64,000 nucleotides of DNA from Carya illinoinensis (lineage: Eukaryota > Streptophyta > Magnoliopsida > Fagales > Juglandaceae): assembly GCF_018687715.1 (NCBI RefSeq), contig NC_056752.1, forward strand, positions 3,100,001 to 3,164,000, given 5' to 3'. Numbering within the stretch: the first letter of the stretch is position 1; each line of letters starts with the position of its first letter. The notes beneath the pieces were generated by a model, which saw only the letters and a list, made by a program, of their open reading frames with translations, had not been told where the DNA came from and made no database searches. The position numbers and the translations under genes were made by a program. Shown here piece after piece: positions 12,577 through 23,395 of the stretch.

Positions 12577-13100
12577 TGAAGGAAAAATCTTAAATTAATA
12601 TTTTTTTTTCTTTTTTTGATGGTCTCTAGCAAACTACAGAAATCTTAAGGTAAATTATCTTATAAGATAATTTATAGATATGTATTTTTTGTATATAATT
12701 TTATTATGTATGATTAATTTTTTAGATAATCACGTGCTAAAAACACATATTACTTATTCTCATACATAGTCTCATGAACCTTTTTCCCTATCTTTTGTAA
12801 AGTAATTAAATTAATAAATTAAGCTGGCTTTTAGAGTACTACTACCGATCCAAAAAGTTTCTACTTCATAAAGTAGTACTAGTACATCATGATCTCCTCC
12901 TTCGTTTCAAAAAATAAACTTACGAAGATGATCTTCTAATTGAATAGCTATCCTCCTAGTGTTCATAATTAATTGCTTATACCATGATTATTCGTCTTTA
13001 ATTTCTGGTACATGATAACATTACATATCCCAGTTAATTATAAATTTTTACAAATTATTAATACCATCAACAAAGTGGAGTCGAATTAGATAAAAACTTA

Positions 13101-13131
<31 letters not shown>

Positions 13132-13696
13132 TAAAATCTTTTTTGAGTTGTCATACAGGCTTACCTTGACACTTTAACATAATATATATATTACTTGTAT
13201 TGAGAAAAATATATGCATAAATATATTGGATAGTTTGATGTCAATATAAAGAGAGATAAAAAATACAGCTAACTCTCGTAAAAATTTAAAAGAGTTGGAG
13301 ATAATAAGATAGTTGCATTTGCAATATAATAGATTGTCAGCTTACATGCCTATTCGTTGGTATACATTATCAAATAATGAAAAGAAAAAAAAAAATTGTA
13401 CGACTTTTATATTAATTTACATACTCCATTGGTCTTGAAATAATTAGAAGAGTCATGATAGATACAAATTCTGGTCGTGTAAGTTCAGGGCTATTAGCTT
13501 CTTATCTTTAAGTGTTTTTTTTTTCCCCTCAAACCACCAATATTATTAATTGTTTTCAAAGGGTTAATTTGCATTTACCTCAAATAATTAGTAAAATGTG
13601 ATCTTGAGTACCATTGATACACTTTTCCATGCAAAAGAAATAAAAGAACATGATCAAGTATACTGATTAAAAACATCACCGAGCAAACATCCTGAT
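12577..13696. other. AT-rich intergenic DNA
   Basis: No gene seen. Contains an (AT)n tract near 13111-13132 and short poly-A runs. Confidence 0.5.
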
Positions 13697-13879
13697 TGTT
13701 AAGGATTCCTTAGAATCTTCCCCTGATTCTTAGCTATCCTTACTAATTTGTTATAGTTGACCCTTAATTGTAGGCTTGTAATCCTTTGTGATTATTTCCT
13801 TATCAATTGTACAGCTACACTTGTATATATATGACATTCGGACTCTACCTAAATTGTGGTGGTTTTACAAATATTATCA
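13697..13879 (+). mobile_element. Truncated copia-type LTR with primer-binding site
   Basis: A segment of about 183 bp that begins TGTTAAGG and ends ATTATCA. It is followed at 13880 by TGGTATCAAGAGCC, which resembles the initiator-methionine tRNA primer-binding site used by plant copia elements. It contains a TATA-like 'tatatatatgac' and reads like the 5' LTR and leader of an element. No gag or pol follows, so the rest has been deleted. No second LTR or target duplication was found. Confidence 0.5.
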
Positions 13880-13954
13880 TGGTATCAAGAGCCCTACAAA
13901 CATACGCTTACATAATATAATTTAATTTGAAAGATAAATTTTAAAATTTAAAAT

Positions 13955-15190
13955 ATCTTACCATGCAAGTGGTCATGTTGATGGTGTTCTAGTACATTGA
14001 CCAACTTGTTAATAAAAGAACTCGAGATTAAAATGTTGATGACTTAGCAAAAGTTTGAACTATGCATTTTGTGACTTGTCACAAGCTATGGATGGCCGGG
14101 CCGCTAATTTATGTAATTGGTCTAATTAAATGGTCTTGGGACTTTTACCTAAAGAGGATATTCCTTATATACATGGTGCTTGTTTGGATCGATTTGATTT
14201 CCCATGCTACCGATGGACTTTTGCGCACGTACCTAATTCATGATATCCAAAATCGACTGTTCATTTTCTGGGTACGTAAGTGGATTGATGTTGATCTTCC
14301 TACTCTAAATTATGCTCATATCTACTAAGGCCAAGTCACACATGGATTAGTTTAGGATTGGATTTTATTAACAGGAGGCCAGATATATAGTATTTGGATA
14401 TATATATCGGTCTTAATAATGAGGATGGATTTTGACAAAGAATCAATATTTCTGAAAGTACTTCCCCTTTATATTATATTGTTCTCATTAGAAGCGTGCT
14501 TAGTATTGAGTAAATATTAATCCTATCATATATCTAATTTGAATTATCTTTCTAGCTTCTTCTATATACCTAAAACCTTCAGAATGCACGCTGTTACTTC
14601 GATCGGAGTTTGGACAGCGCACTCATTTAATTCCCTTTTCCTCTATATATGATCATTATAACTTAACTCTTCCCAGATTGTGGATTTTAAGGTTGATAGG
14701 ACTGATCAGTATTGTAGCTTAGAAATCTTATGATCAGTTTAAGTACTGTTTGCATGTTTTTTAACCTTTCAAAACTCTCGTTTCTGATCACATCATTCCT
14801 GTTGAGGCTACACACTCGTTTTCTACACATATGGCATTATAATTATTGTACGTAAATATAAATGACTTTCGACCCACAGCACCATGTCGCAGTCCCGGTG
14901 TTGGCCATGCATGACTCCATCAACAAAAAACTGATTATCATCATCATCGATCATCAGCTTTATATATATATATAGTTTTCTCAATTACCCAAGTTTGGTT
15001 ATTTGTACCAACTACCATGCATGCATGCTGTTTATGCTTCTTCAGTACTAGATGTACTTTTTCGGTCTCTAGTCTCTCTCTCGTTTTCACTAACTACATA
15101 CAATTAATTCCAACTGTCATAAATATTTAGCCGAAGTACAAAGCACATGAGAAAACAAGCATGTTCGATGTCAAAAGAGAACTAATTAGT
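13955..15190. repeat. Duplicated segment R1, copy 1
   Basis: Matches 16490-17840 over most of its length; for example 'tggtcttgggacttttacct' occurs at 14131 and 16612, and 'cctgttgaggctacaca' at 14798 and 17263. Both copies end in a CEP 3' remnant and the same 3' flank. The frame at 14062-14328 lies inside this repeat, is not preserved as an open frame in copy 2, and is not supported as a gene. Confidence 0.75.
14864..14914 (+). pseudogene. CEP hormone-core remnant
   Basis: Encodes DFRPTAPCRSPGVGHA then a stop. The CEP core is recognisable, but the central Gly-His is replaced by Cys-Arg. No signal peptide or linker lies upstream: the sequence before it matches 17260-17320, which in the sister copy lies further upstream, so a deletion joined distal DNA to the core. 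The 3' flank (ccatcaac, 'gatcatcagctt') is shared with the copies at 5341 and 17528. Confidence 0.8.
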
Positions 15191-15362
15191 TGATGGCATA
15201 ATCAGCTAGATTTCATTGAAAACCCAACAAATTGACGAAAAGCCACAGATTACAACGCCTTATTGTACGTATGGACTCTTGTCCAAAGTTACAAAAAAAA
15301 CTAAATAGAGCGGAAACTATAAAAATACAGGTTTTTGTTTTTTGGACAAGAAACAGGAAGAA

Positions 15363-15507
15363 AATTCAAACCTAGCTAGCTAGCACAACACCATTATTAA
15401 TGATACATAGAAAATTCAACCCTAGCTAGCACAACACCATTATTAATGATACATAGAAAATTCAACCCTAGCTAGCACAATACCATTATTAATGATACAT
15501 ATAAACA
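15363..15507. repeat. Tandem repeat, three units of about 46 bp
   Basis: The unit aaaattcaaccctagctagc followed by acaacaccattattaatgat and acatag is repeated three times with small changes. It is single-copy in the paralogous downstream regions near 31258-31333 and 31868-31960. It lies just downstream of the minus-strand CEP-like gene, in its 3' region. Confidence 0.75.
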
Positions 15508-15809
15508 CAGATAATGAAGTCATTTCCTGCGTATGCAATGATCAATGAGCACATATAACCATGCATGATGCATGCAACATATATAAATGCAAGAAGACTA
15601 AGAAATACGCATGATGAATGGAATGGCCGGACACCAGGGATGGCATGAGCAGGAGGCGCCATGCCTTCGTCAGCTGGTGCTGTAGGAGGAGACAGTACTT
15701 CGTTATTTTCACATACAAACAAACGCATTTCCTCAATGAACTGAGTTTCTTGAGAGAAAATCAAAACAAAGAAAAGACAGGCGAAGATTAAAATTTTGTT
15801 CTGGGCCAT
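15489..15809 (-). CDS. CEP-family precursor lacking the hormone core
   Basis: Read from the ATG at 15809 (the methionine 23 codons upstream lies in the presumed leader), the protein has a signal peptide MAQNKILIFACLFFVLIFSQ, then FIEEMRLF, corresponding to the family junction FIEGR, and a linker LSPPTAPADEGMAPPAHA. That linker matches the CEP copy at 31407-31646, where it leads to DFRPTTPNHSPSIGH. Here the frame instead passes from GVRP straight to FHSSCVF. About 12 codons covering the hormone core are missing, in frame, and translation runs into former 3' UTR. The gene keeps a TATA box (15993-16001), so it may be transcribed, but no CEP hormone can be made. The short C-terminal extension is probably non-functional. 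Confidence 0.7.
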   Translation of the reverse strand: MAQNKILIFACLFFVLIFSQETQFIEEMRLFVCENNEVLSPPTAPADEGMAPPAHAIPGVRPFHSSCVFLSLLAFIYVACIMHGYMCSLIIAYAGNDFIICVYMYH

Positions 15810-15992
15810 GGATCTAGATGAGAGATTGAAAGACAACTGGTTATACGAGGAGAGAGCGAGAGAGATTGGGCAAACCAAATCAGCTAATTAAACAAGCTGG
15901 TAGTTGCCTAGAGACTGGAGTTATATCTGCCAAGCAAGTTTCCAAGAAACTTAAATGAATTACCTCAGCATATGAATTGCTTGAACCCTTAG

Positions 15993-16001
15993 CTATTTAT
16001 A
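15993..16001 (-). promoter_or_regulatory. TATA box of the core-less CEP gene
   Basis: On the minus strand this reads TATAAATAG, 184 bp upstream of the ATG at 15809. The paralogue at 32466-32473 (TATAAATA) lies at exactly the same distance from its ATG, which supports a conserved promoter. Confidence 0.6.
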
Positions 16002-16039
16002 GAGTTTACAGGAGAGATATACAGGATAATATAATACAG

Positions 16040-16380
16040 CAATGTTAAAGGAATATCCCAGCTAATGAAATCTGAAAAAGGATCCGCATGTGTCTCTTTA
16101 TAATTAGCTCATGAGCCTTTTGTTTATAATTAATTATAAAATCTCAGCGAAAGTCATAGTGGCTTGACTGCATTTCATTTCCATCCTCTAATTATTAATT
16201 ACGTACTATTCTATTCAAGAAAAGAAAACCCTCTAATGCGTGGCTGCGTGCGACAGACGAAATGAAAAGTACTACTGGCGCGCATATAATGCCGAACTCT
16301 TTGGTGATTCTTTTATATATTCCCTTTTTTATTTCTTGCACATAATTTCTTTTGATCATTAAAGGTCATCTTTGAATTAG
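16040..16380 (-). repeat. Inverted copy of the 11.27-11.52 kb segment
   Basis: The reverse complement matches 11270-11520 and 30070-30350, including 'gattttataattaattataa' and 'ggatcctttttcagatttcat'. It lacks the poly-G tract. It places DNA of the duplicated blocks, in opposite orientation, directly upstream of the minus-strand CEP-like gene. Confidence 0.7.
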
Positions 16381-16489
16381 ATTCTAATACTACATACGCT
16401 CATGATGATGTCCCAACTTACTTGTGGCGGCCAATAAATCTGGCCACATGATCACAGTCGACATGTCCTCGTGCACAAAAGGTGGTTAT

Positions 16490-17840
16490 TGCATGCAGGC
16501 ATGTTGTAAGTTTAGCCTCATCATCATATGGATGTGATGGTTAATGTTCTAGTGCACACCGACTTAAAAATAAAAGAACTCAGAGAGCAAAATGTTGATG
16601 ATTTATTAAATGGTCTTGGGACTTTTACCTGAAGAGAATATTCCTTGTACATATGGTGCTTGTTTGGATCGATTTGGTTTCCCTTGCTACCGATTAACTT
16701 TTGTGCACGTACCTAATTGATCATGATATTCAAAATCGACTGTTCATTTTTTTGGTAAGTCGTTTGCTGTTGATCTTGATCCTACTCTAAATTATGCTCA
16801 TATATACTAAGGCCAAGTCACACACGCATGGGTTAGTTTAGGATTGGATTTTATTAACAGGAGGCCAGATATATAGTATTTGGATAGGTCTTAATAATGA
16901 GGATGTGGATTTTGACAAAGAATCAATATTTCTGAAAGTACTTCCCCTTAATTATAATTGTTCTCATTAGAAGCTTAGTATTGAGTAAATCTGATATATC
17001 CTATATATTTGAATTATCTTTCCTCTTCTATATACCCAAAACTTGCATAATGCTGTTACTTCGATCGGAGTTTGGACACCGCAATCATTTTCCCTTTGCC
17101 CCGATATATATACGATCATTATAAATTAACTCTCCCCAGGTTGTGGCCTGATTTTAAGGTTGATAGGACTGATGAGTATTGTCGTTTAGAAATCTTGTAA
17201 TCAGTTTTAAGTACTGTTTGCATGTTTTTTAACCTTTTAAAACTCTTGTTTCTGATATCATTCCTGTTGAGGCTACACATTCGTTTTCTACACATGGCAT
17301 TATAATTGTATGTATAAATAATAAATTTTATTAACATGACATCCAATGATTGGATTTTGGATGTGCCATGTACGTGTCTGTATTTTAAAATTATTTAATA
17401 ATTATTCGTAACTAGCCAGAGGTAGCTTAGGTAGTTAGCTAGCTAATATTTGCCGTGGATCATCACATTACAGGCGTCCGAAGCAATCAAAGGAGACAAC
17501 TAAGGTGGTCGAATATGTAAATTAAATGACTTTCGACCCAAAGCACCCGGTCACAGTCCCGGTATTGGTCACTCCATCAACAACTAACTGATCATGATCA
17601 TCATCATCGGTCATCAGCTTCATATATATATATATATATATATAGTTTTCTCAATTGCCCAAGTTTGGTAATTATTTGTACCAATTAACTACCATGCATG
17701 CATGCTGTTTATGCTTCTTCAGTACTAGTGCTGTGTAGCCTCTGTGTGTGTGTGTATACATATATATGGCTAGATGTACATGAGAAAGCATGCATGCTCG
17801 ATGTCAAAAGAGAACTAATTAGTTGATGGTGCGTGGGTGC
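16490..17840. repeat. Duplicated segment R1, copy 2
   Basis: Paralogue of 13955-15190. It is joined without a break to block B (from 17820), so CEP remnant and intergenic block were probably copied together. A (TA)n run lies at about 17622-17643. Confidence 0.75.
17528..17587 (+). pseudogene. CEP hormone-core remnant
   Basis: Encodes DFRPKAPGHSPGIGHSINN then a stop, nearly the same as the core of the 5075 pseudogene (Lys replaces Thr at core position 5). A 5-bp duplication puts a stop just before the core (gtaaatTAAatgac). Upstream, 'agccagaggtagc..' with 'taatatttgccgt' (17413-17456), which matches 4526-4560, joins directly to 'atcacatta', which matches about 5263. A deletion of roughly 0.7 kb has therefore removed the promoter, start codon and signal peptide. 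Confidence 0.85.
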
Positions 17841-18222
17841 ACTTAGACATGAGTTGTCGTTAAGTTAGTTAAGCTACCAATTAAGGACTAAGATAATGAT
17901 CAGTAGATTCATGATTCAATCTCCACTATATATATAATATGATGCTTTATCTAATTAACGAAAAAGACATATATATATATATATATACTTTTTTCAGTAT
18001 TAAAAAGAGAACTAATTTTATATATATGTGTGTGCGCGGCGCGCGCGCTTTTTTTAGTATTCATGATTCAATCTCCACTATATATATGCTTTGGCATAAT
18101 CTCCACGCAGACAAAGCCTTGTGGGTTGGGTTCAACGTACTCCTGTAAATATAAATATATATATATATATATATATAATATTACTCAAGTTGAGGCATAA
18201 GATTTGGCCCCTTTTTCTACTC

Positions 18223-18259
<37 letters not shown>

Positions 18260-19144
18260 CTAGAATATTTTTAAAAAAAAGTTGGCCAAATCTAAGACTC
18301 AATCGAAAGAACTTACTTTTTAATAGTGGTCCCATTATTTTTTAAAATGAATGCATGAAACTTATTCATACTAAGACTACATTTATCATTACTCAGAAGT
18401 AATAGAGATAGGAGTCACCCTCACTTTTATGTCCAGCTTAATTATGCAAGAAACTAAAGAGTTAAGATCATATTGTTTGGTTTCACAAATATTTCAAATA
18501 GTCTTATCTGATTTTATCTCATCTCAAAATCTATATATCATTTAAATATAAATATTTTTTAATTTCAAATTTTCAAGTTTTCAACTTTTTCATCTAATTA
18601 TTAGAATTTTCCTAAACTTTCAAACAAAACACAAAAAATAATTTAACTTTTTGAAATTCTAAAATAAAAATTATATTCTAAACCTCTTTTAACTTTATAA
18701 TTATTTTTATTCAATTTTTTTCTTTCATTTTTTAAAATTCTATAAAAAATTAATTCAAATAAAATTTTTTTTTGATAGGTTAATTTAAATAATTTTACTA
18801 CTATTCATAAATTATTTTACTATTATTTATAATTTTTCATCTTATGTTATAATCAAAAGAGACCTTAAGAGTGCAAATCATCGTGTGAGAAAAATAACGT
18901 TGATGCACGCGAAAAGATGTCAATGAATGCATGAATCCAAAAGGCCGAAAACCAATAAATTAAAGATTCAGACTTTTCTTTTTTAATCTCTCCTGTATTA
19001 TAACGATGATAATAAGAGAAATTATATTTACAGTAGTAGAATATATAAGTATTATATAATTTTTTTAAAAAATATAAATAAATACGAGATTTACATAATA
19101 AAAATTTAATTTTTTAATAATAAATTTTACACTTTTTTAAAATA
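17820..19144. repeat. Segmental duplication block B, left part
   Basis: Matches block A from about 7075 onward, up to the CACTA insertion point. It contains AT microsatellites (17967-17985, 18150-18177, 18225-18256) and an AT-rich Tourist-like MITE at about 18475-18864, flanked by TTAAG. Confidence 0.8.
18475..18864. repeat. AT-rich Tourist-like MITE
   Basis: Begins just after 'gttaa' with gatcatattgtttggttt and ends 'aatcaaaagagacc' before 'ttaag'. The ends are imperfect inverted repeats flanked by TTA/TAA. The internal 'catctaattattagaa..ttcaaa' stretch recurs, in either orientation, at about 8863-9150, 28919-29136 and 34974-35528. Confidence 0.5.
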
Positions 19145-19234
19145 CACTACAACAAAAATCATTTTTGGGACGAATTAGAAATCATCCCAAAAAGTGAGAT
19201 TTTGAAACGAAATTTGAATTTCGTTCCAAAATAA

Positions 19235-19490
19235 CGACGGAATGTCATACCGTTCGAACGTTATTCTTAGGGATAAAATTTTTTGTCCCAAATAAATTAA
19301 CCGTTCGACCGTTAATGATTAACCATTCGAACATTTAATTGTTACCGTTTGAACATAATATTGGCGCAATAGGCAAAATTATTTTGGAGGAAAATTGACA
19401 AACCGTTTGAACGGTAAATTATAAACGTTAGAATGATGCATATTCACCGTTCAAACGTTATTTGAAGCGGTCAAACGGTGACCAGGGTTT
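19235..19490. repeat. CACTA 5' subterminal repeat cluster
   Basis: Repeated variants of accgttcgaacgtta, for example at 19250-19263, 19300-19313 and 19400-19470. Subterminal repeats of CACTA elements bind the element's TnpA-type protein; assigning that role here rests on position and repetition. Confidence 0.7.
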
Positions 19491-19701
19491 TAATTTTTTA
19501 AGTTTTTTGCCAAATTATATTTAGATTAACTAGTAATTATAAAAAATTGGTTAATTAAATAATATGAATAATCTAAATTAAGAATTAGTTTAGAAAATAT
19601 AAAACAATACTATTTCATACTTAAATACTGAATTTACAAAACACAAAATGTTGTCCATATAAAAAACAGTAAATAAATAAATAAAATATATCATAAAGTA
19701 A

Positions 19702-20913
19702 TTAAGACCCCAAGTCTTTGCACACTTCCTCGACTGCAGCTATACGTTCCTCTATTTGTGTCAGTCGAGTACTAATGGTGACCTGAGTCGCAGATATGGC
19801 AGCAAACTCTGTACGAAGCTCAGACACAGCAAAATGGATCTCCATACGCACTGCATCGATCATTGCTGATGTCTGCTCGCTAATCGATGTACGCATTATC
19901 TCAGCCATCTCCTCACGAGTAACACTGTGGACTGATGCCTCGACCCGTGTAGATGTCTCAATAGCTGCAGCTGAGACTCCATGATCTCTCGGTTGTGCAT
20001 CTCTGTGAGGATCAACTGATTCTGGAACATGTGCACAAAAACGCAGTCTCAAGTGTCCCGTGCTACATGAGAGGGTGGTGCTGTTTATCGATCCCATCGG
20101 CTCCCGTTTACGCTCGGCAACATCTGGCACAACACCAGCACATAGTAGATATCGGGTGATCAGGACTCTGAATGGTTGTATCAAAGTGTACCGAGATTCT
20201 GATCGAATCCTATCGAATATATACCCCACCAAGTCGATAGGAATGCCACGAGCGACCCGTATCATAAATTTCGTCCGATCAATGCCAACTTCTGTCTTGT
20301 GCTGTCGAGGGTCAATGTTATTGGCAATTATTAAATTTAATATCTTAAAGAAGGAAGATAAATCGGCCTGTTTGATGCTCTTCGTCCCATCATATGATGG
20401 AGCATCTGGACTGACAACCAAATCCCTCACCTCGTGATCAGCAAGGGTATCGACCTCATCAGTATAAACTGATGTCTCCTCCTCAGCTGTCTCCGCCTCA
20501 ACTGAAGGATCAGACTCTCTAGGCACCACATTCGGATATGCATCTGGCAGCCTAGGAATACCGAGATGCTCAGCAAGTTCATCCCGTGAAAATACAACAG
20601 ATACTCCTAGGACAGTGATCATGTAGGCCCCAGAATCATCTGCGTTGGCACTGCCGAGTTCTCTATAGAACTCAGCAACAATGTCAATGTAAGAGACTGG
20701 CTCCCATGCTTCCTCTCATTCATCCAAGATAGGTCCCCAACCACGATCACTGAATACTGAGGGCAATGAATGACCCTCCCAGAGAAGATTCTGGAAATCA
20801 GAAATCTTCACTGGTCGCTCCAGTGAAACTGTCCTCTCCCGAACTGGACCACTACTACTCTCACCAAGATTGCGTCGCTTACATACCGGTCTAGAAGCAG
20901 ACATTATAATCAA
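19702..20913 (-). pseudogene. Putative plant transposon protein (Transposase_32-like) in the CACTA element
   Basis: The frame starts with MIIMSASRPVCKRRN, reaches a TGA at 20716-20718 after ILDE, then continues in the same frame EEAWEPVSYIDIVAEFYREL to join the long open frame that ends at 19702. Apart from that one stop it would be a protein of about 400 residues. The central part (FFKILNLIIANNIDPRQHKT, the R-x-FMIRVARGIPIDLVGYIFD region, ITRYLLCAGVVP) resembles the 'putative plant transposon protein' domain common in plant transposons. The C-terminus has long heptad-like stretches (EEMAEIMRTSISEQ to RLTQIEERIAAVEEV), probably a coiled coil. It is transcribed away from the other two genes and has its own promoter region at 21515-21705. 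Its biochemical function is unknown. Confidence 0.65.
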
Positions 20914-21139
20914 CCTGAAATTTATAATTACAAACTAGATATATAACATTAATAAGAAAAATACAATAAGAACTATTTACAGTAGTTTGAAACAAATAGC
21001 AATTTAATAATATTTGATATTATGAACAACATTATTTTTAATAAATATATCTCTCAATATCAATATTAATTAGATAAATATTAATAGAAATATAATATTA
21101 AAAAAAGACTGGAAAATATTAGATTTCTAATATTAATGT

Positions 21140-21290
21140 ATTGGAAAATAGGCTGACCGTTTGACCGTATGAATAACCGTTTGAATGATTCATGAAACGG
21201 TCGAACGGTAACAGACCGACCGTTCGACCGTTACGTTATATCGTTCGAACGCTACTCATAGCGTTCGAACGATATTCGTGTCGATAAGGA
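21140..21290. repeat. Internal CGTTCGAACG repeat cluster
   Basis: At least six variants in 150 bp, including 'gaaacggtcgaacggtaac', 'ccgaccgttcgaccgttac', 'atcgttcgaacgctac' and 'agcgttcgaacgatat'. It lies between the coding start of the minus-strand gene and its apparent 5' leader exon. Confidence 0.75.
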
Positions 21291-21514
21291 TCCCAGGCCG
21301 AGTCGACTCGGCCATTGAAATCCATGGAATCTTTCGATTCTCTAAATTTTACACCAAAATAAATGCAATAGAAACCTAAATAAACGTTCCTAATATGGAT
21401 TTATGCAAATCTACTGATTATTTTGATGTATAAATCGGTTTATCCTAACTTAAACAATTAATCTATCAAAAACCTAAATCTAAATGGTAAAATGTTTTAA
21501 AAATGAAAAATACC

Positions 21515-21705
21515 GGTAGTTAGAGGTAGAGGCTTTAAGTGGACACTGTTGACGGCGGCGAAGACGGCGTTCAACGGCGGAGATTGACAGTTTTGAGGCT
21601 TAGAACAGAGGAAATGCAGACGTAAAGTTCCGTAAAAATGACGTCGGGGGCCTTATATATGCAGTACCGTTCGAACGGTAAGTTATACCGTTCGAATGTA
21701 TTAAC
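21515..21705 (-). promoter_or_regulatory. Promoter and 5' leader of the minus-strand CACTA gene
   Basis: On the minus strand, a palindromic pair (taccgttcgaacggta and a second copy, 21664-21705) lies just upstream of a TATA box (TATATAAGG, 21651-21659). A GC-richer leader follows and ends at 'ctaccg|gtattt' near 21515, a plausible splice donor. The arrangement suggests that a leader intron separates this exon from the coding start at 20913. Confidence 0.5.
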
Positions 21706-21739
21706 TGAATATTAATACCCGTCCCTAATTAATCCAAAT

Positions 21740-22440
21740 TTCATGATAATAAATGTTATTTAAATGCAATATTCAGTATTAATTATATTAAATATAATAA
21801 TTAATTCAATTATAATATATTTTAACTGTTAAATATATTAAATGCAATATATTTAATGCACTTATATATTATTAAACACTATATATTATATTTATAATTT
21901 TTTATATATATAGTATATATTATATTATATTTAATTAAAATATATTATACTATTGAATATTATATAGTATATAGTATAAGTTATATCATATAGTATAATT
22001 AATATAATATAGACTACTATATACATGAAACTATGTTCATGTATTTATATAACATATATATTATATGTGATATTAACTAATATATATATATTAACTAGTA
22101 TAGATGACACTATATATATTAATAGTAGATATCCTATTATTAAATAATATTATAATAATAATATAATATAATAAACATTATATATATATATGCATGTGAT
22201 ACATATAACCCTATGCTATGATAACATATATATGTTATATATAATAGGTTAATATATGTACTTGACTATAATACTAGATGTAATATGATATTTTATACTA
22301 TATATGTTACTAAACTATATAATATATGTTTGATTATATATTATATAGTTATATTACTATGTCTCTAAACTATAGTATATTTACAAGTTATTATATTTAA
22401 AGGTATAGTGCAAAAAAAAAATACAATAAGCAACACTTTA
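21740..22440. other. Very AT-rich spacer between divergent CACTA promoters
   Basis: About 700 bp composed largely of TATA-type simple sequence with no gene. It separates the minus-strand gene promoter from the TNP2 promoter. Confidence 0.7.
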
Positions 22441-22444
22441 ATTT

Positions 22445-22605
22445 GACGTTTAAACGGTTTAAAATAACCGTTCAAACGTATAAGAAAATGTTTGAACGGA
22501 TATTTTCATGTTCGAACGTTTAATTAGCGGGGAAAAATTTTCCCGCTAATCTATTTGACGTTCGAACGTTCATTAAATAACCGTTCGAACGTCAATGTTC
22601 TACAT
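22445..22605 (+). promoter_or_regulatory. Candidate TNP2 promoter with paired palindromic motifs
   Basis: Contains variants of the CGTTCGAACG motif at 22450-22515. A near-perfect palindrome follows at 22523-22550 (arms attagcggg/cccgctaat). Then a 12-bp inverted repeat, GACGTTCGAACG (22557-22568) and CGTTCGAACGTC (22582-22593), brackets 'cattaaataac', a TATA-like word. A pyrimidine-rich leader begins at about 22610. Confidence 0.5.
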
Positions 22606-22838
22606 TTACACGACAGAACCTCACAATCTCGCATTTGTTCCAGTTGACTTCTAGTCGCTCCCACGCTCATTTTCTTCCAACCAACGCCATTATTCTTCAA
22701 TCCAGCCCTCAAATATTACCTACTTCTATCAATCTCTTATATTTTCGGATTAAGAGGTTGTTTTTACCGTTTGGTGAAGAGTATTTAAGTTTTGGGCATT
22801 GGGTACGGGTGGATTTTCTGGTTTATCTCTCCAAATCA
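22606..22838 (+). other. Probable non-coding 5' leader exon of the TNP2 gene
   Basis: CT-rich sequence that ends 'ccaaatcag|gtattctcc' at about 22838, a plausible donor site. It lies just downstream of the promoter-like repeats and upstream of the TNP2 coding region. The small open frame here (22635-22880) crosses the donor site and has no family similarity. Confidence 0.35.
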
Positions 22839-23395
22839 GGTATTCTCCTTAAATATATTCTCATTTTAGTTTTTATATAAGTGTTTTCCTTTGCTATAAT
22901 GAGTTTTTCATATAGTTTGCTGTCTTTTGATGTAATTTAGACTGTAAATGTTGAGGTTTTCGGAGGTTGAAGACGACTGTAATCTGGAATTAATCCATTC
23001 GAATGGTATTCGTGTGCCGTTCGAACGTATGTCCTTAGATCGAACGGTGACTAGCACCATTTGAACATTATGTTGGTCAGTGATAAAATAATTAATACTT
23101 TAAATGCAAGAATTGAATTAAAAATTATTTATTTATAATCTACATTTAATAATACTTAAATACTTAAAAGATTAAAGTAATCAAATGAGAATGAATTAAA
23201 TTACAAATCATCTAAAATTTAATAATACTTAAATATTTAATAGTTGAATTATTCAACTATAGGTTAATACAAATAGTTTTGTTTTAATAACACAAAAATA
23301 CTTAATTTTTGAATTAATAAAATGAATTTTAAAGAAAATACAAATAAAATGAGTCACAACGTGAGCTATATCCAGGATGCAGAAGACACAGTAAG

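Noticed and set aside
14062..14328. Open frame of 88 codons (+) in repeat R1
   Set aside because: No recognisable family, and the frame is not preserved in the paralogous segment at about 16560-16810.
22635..22880. 81-codon frame (+) upstream of TNP2
   Set aside because: Crosses a likely splice donor (at about 22838) and is pyrimidine-rich leader sequence.
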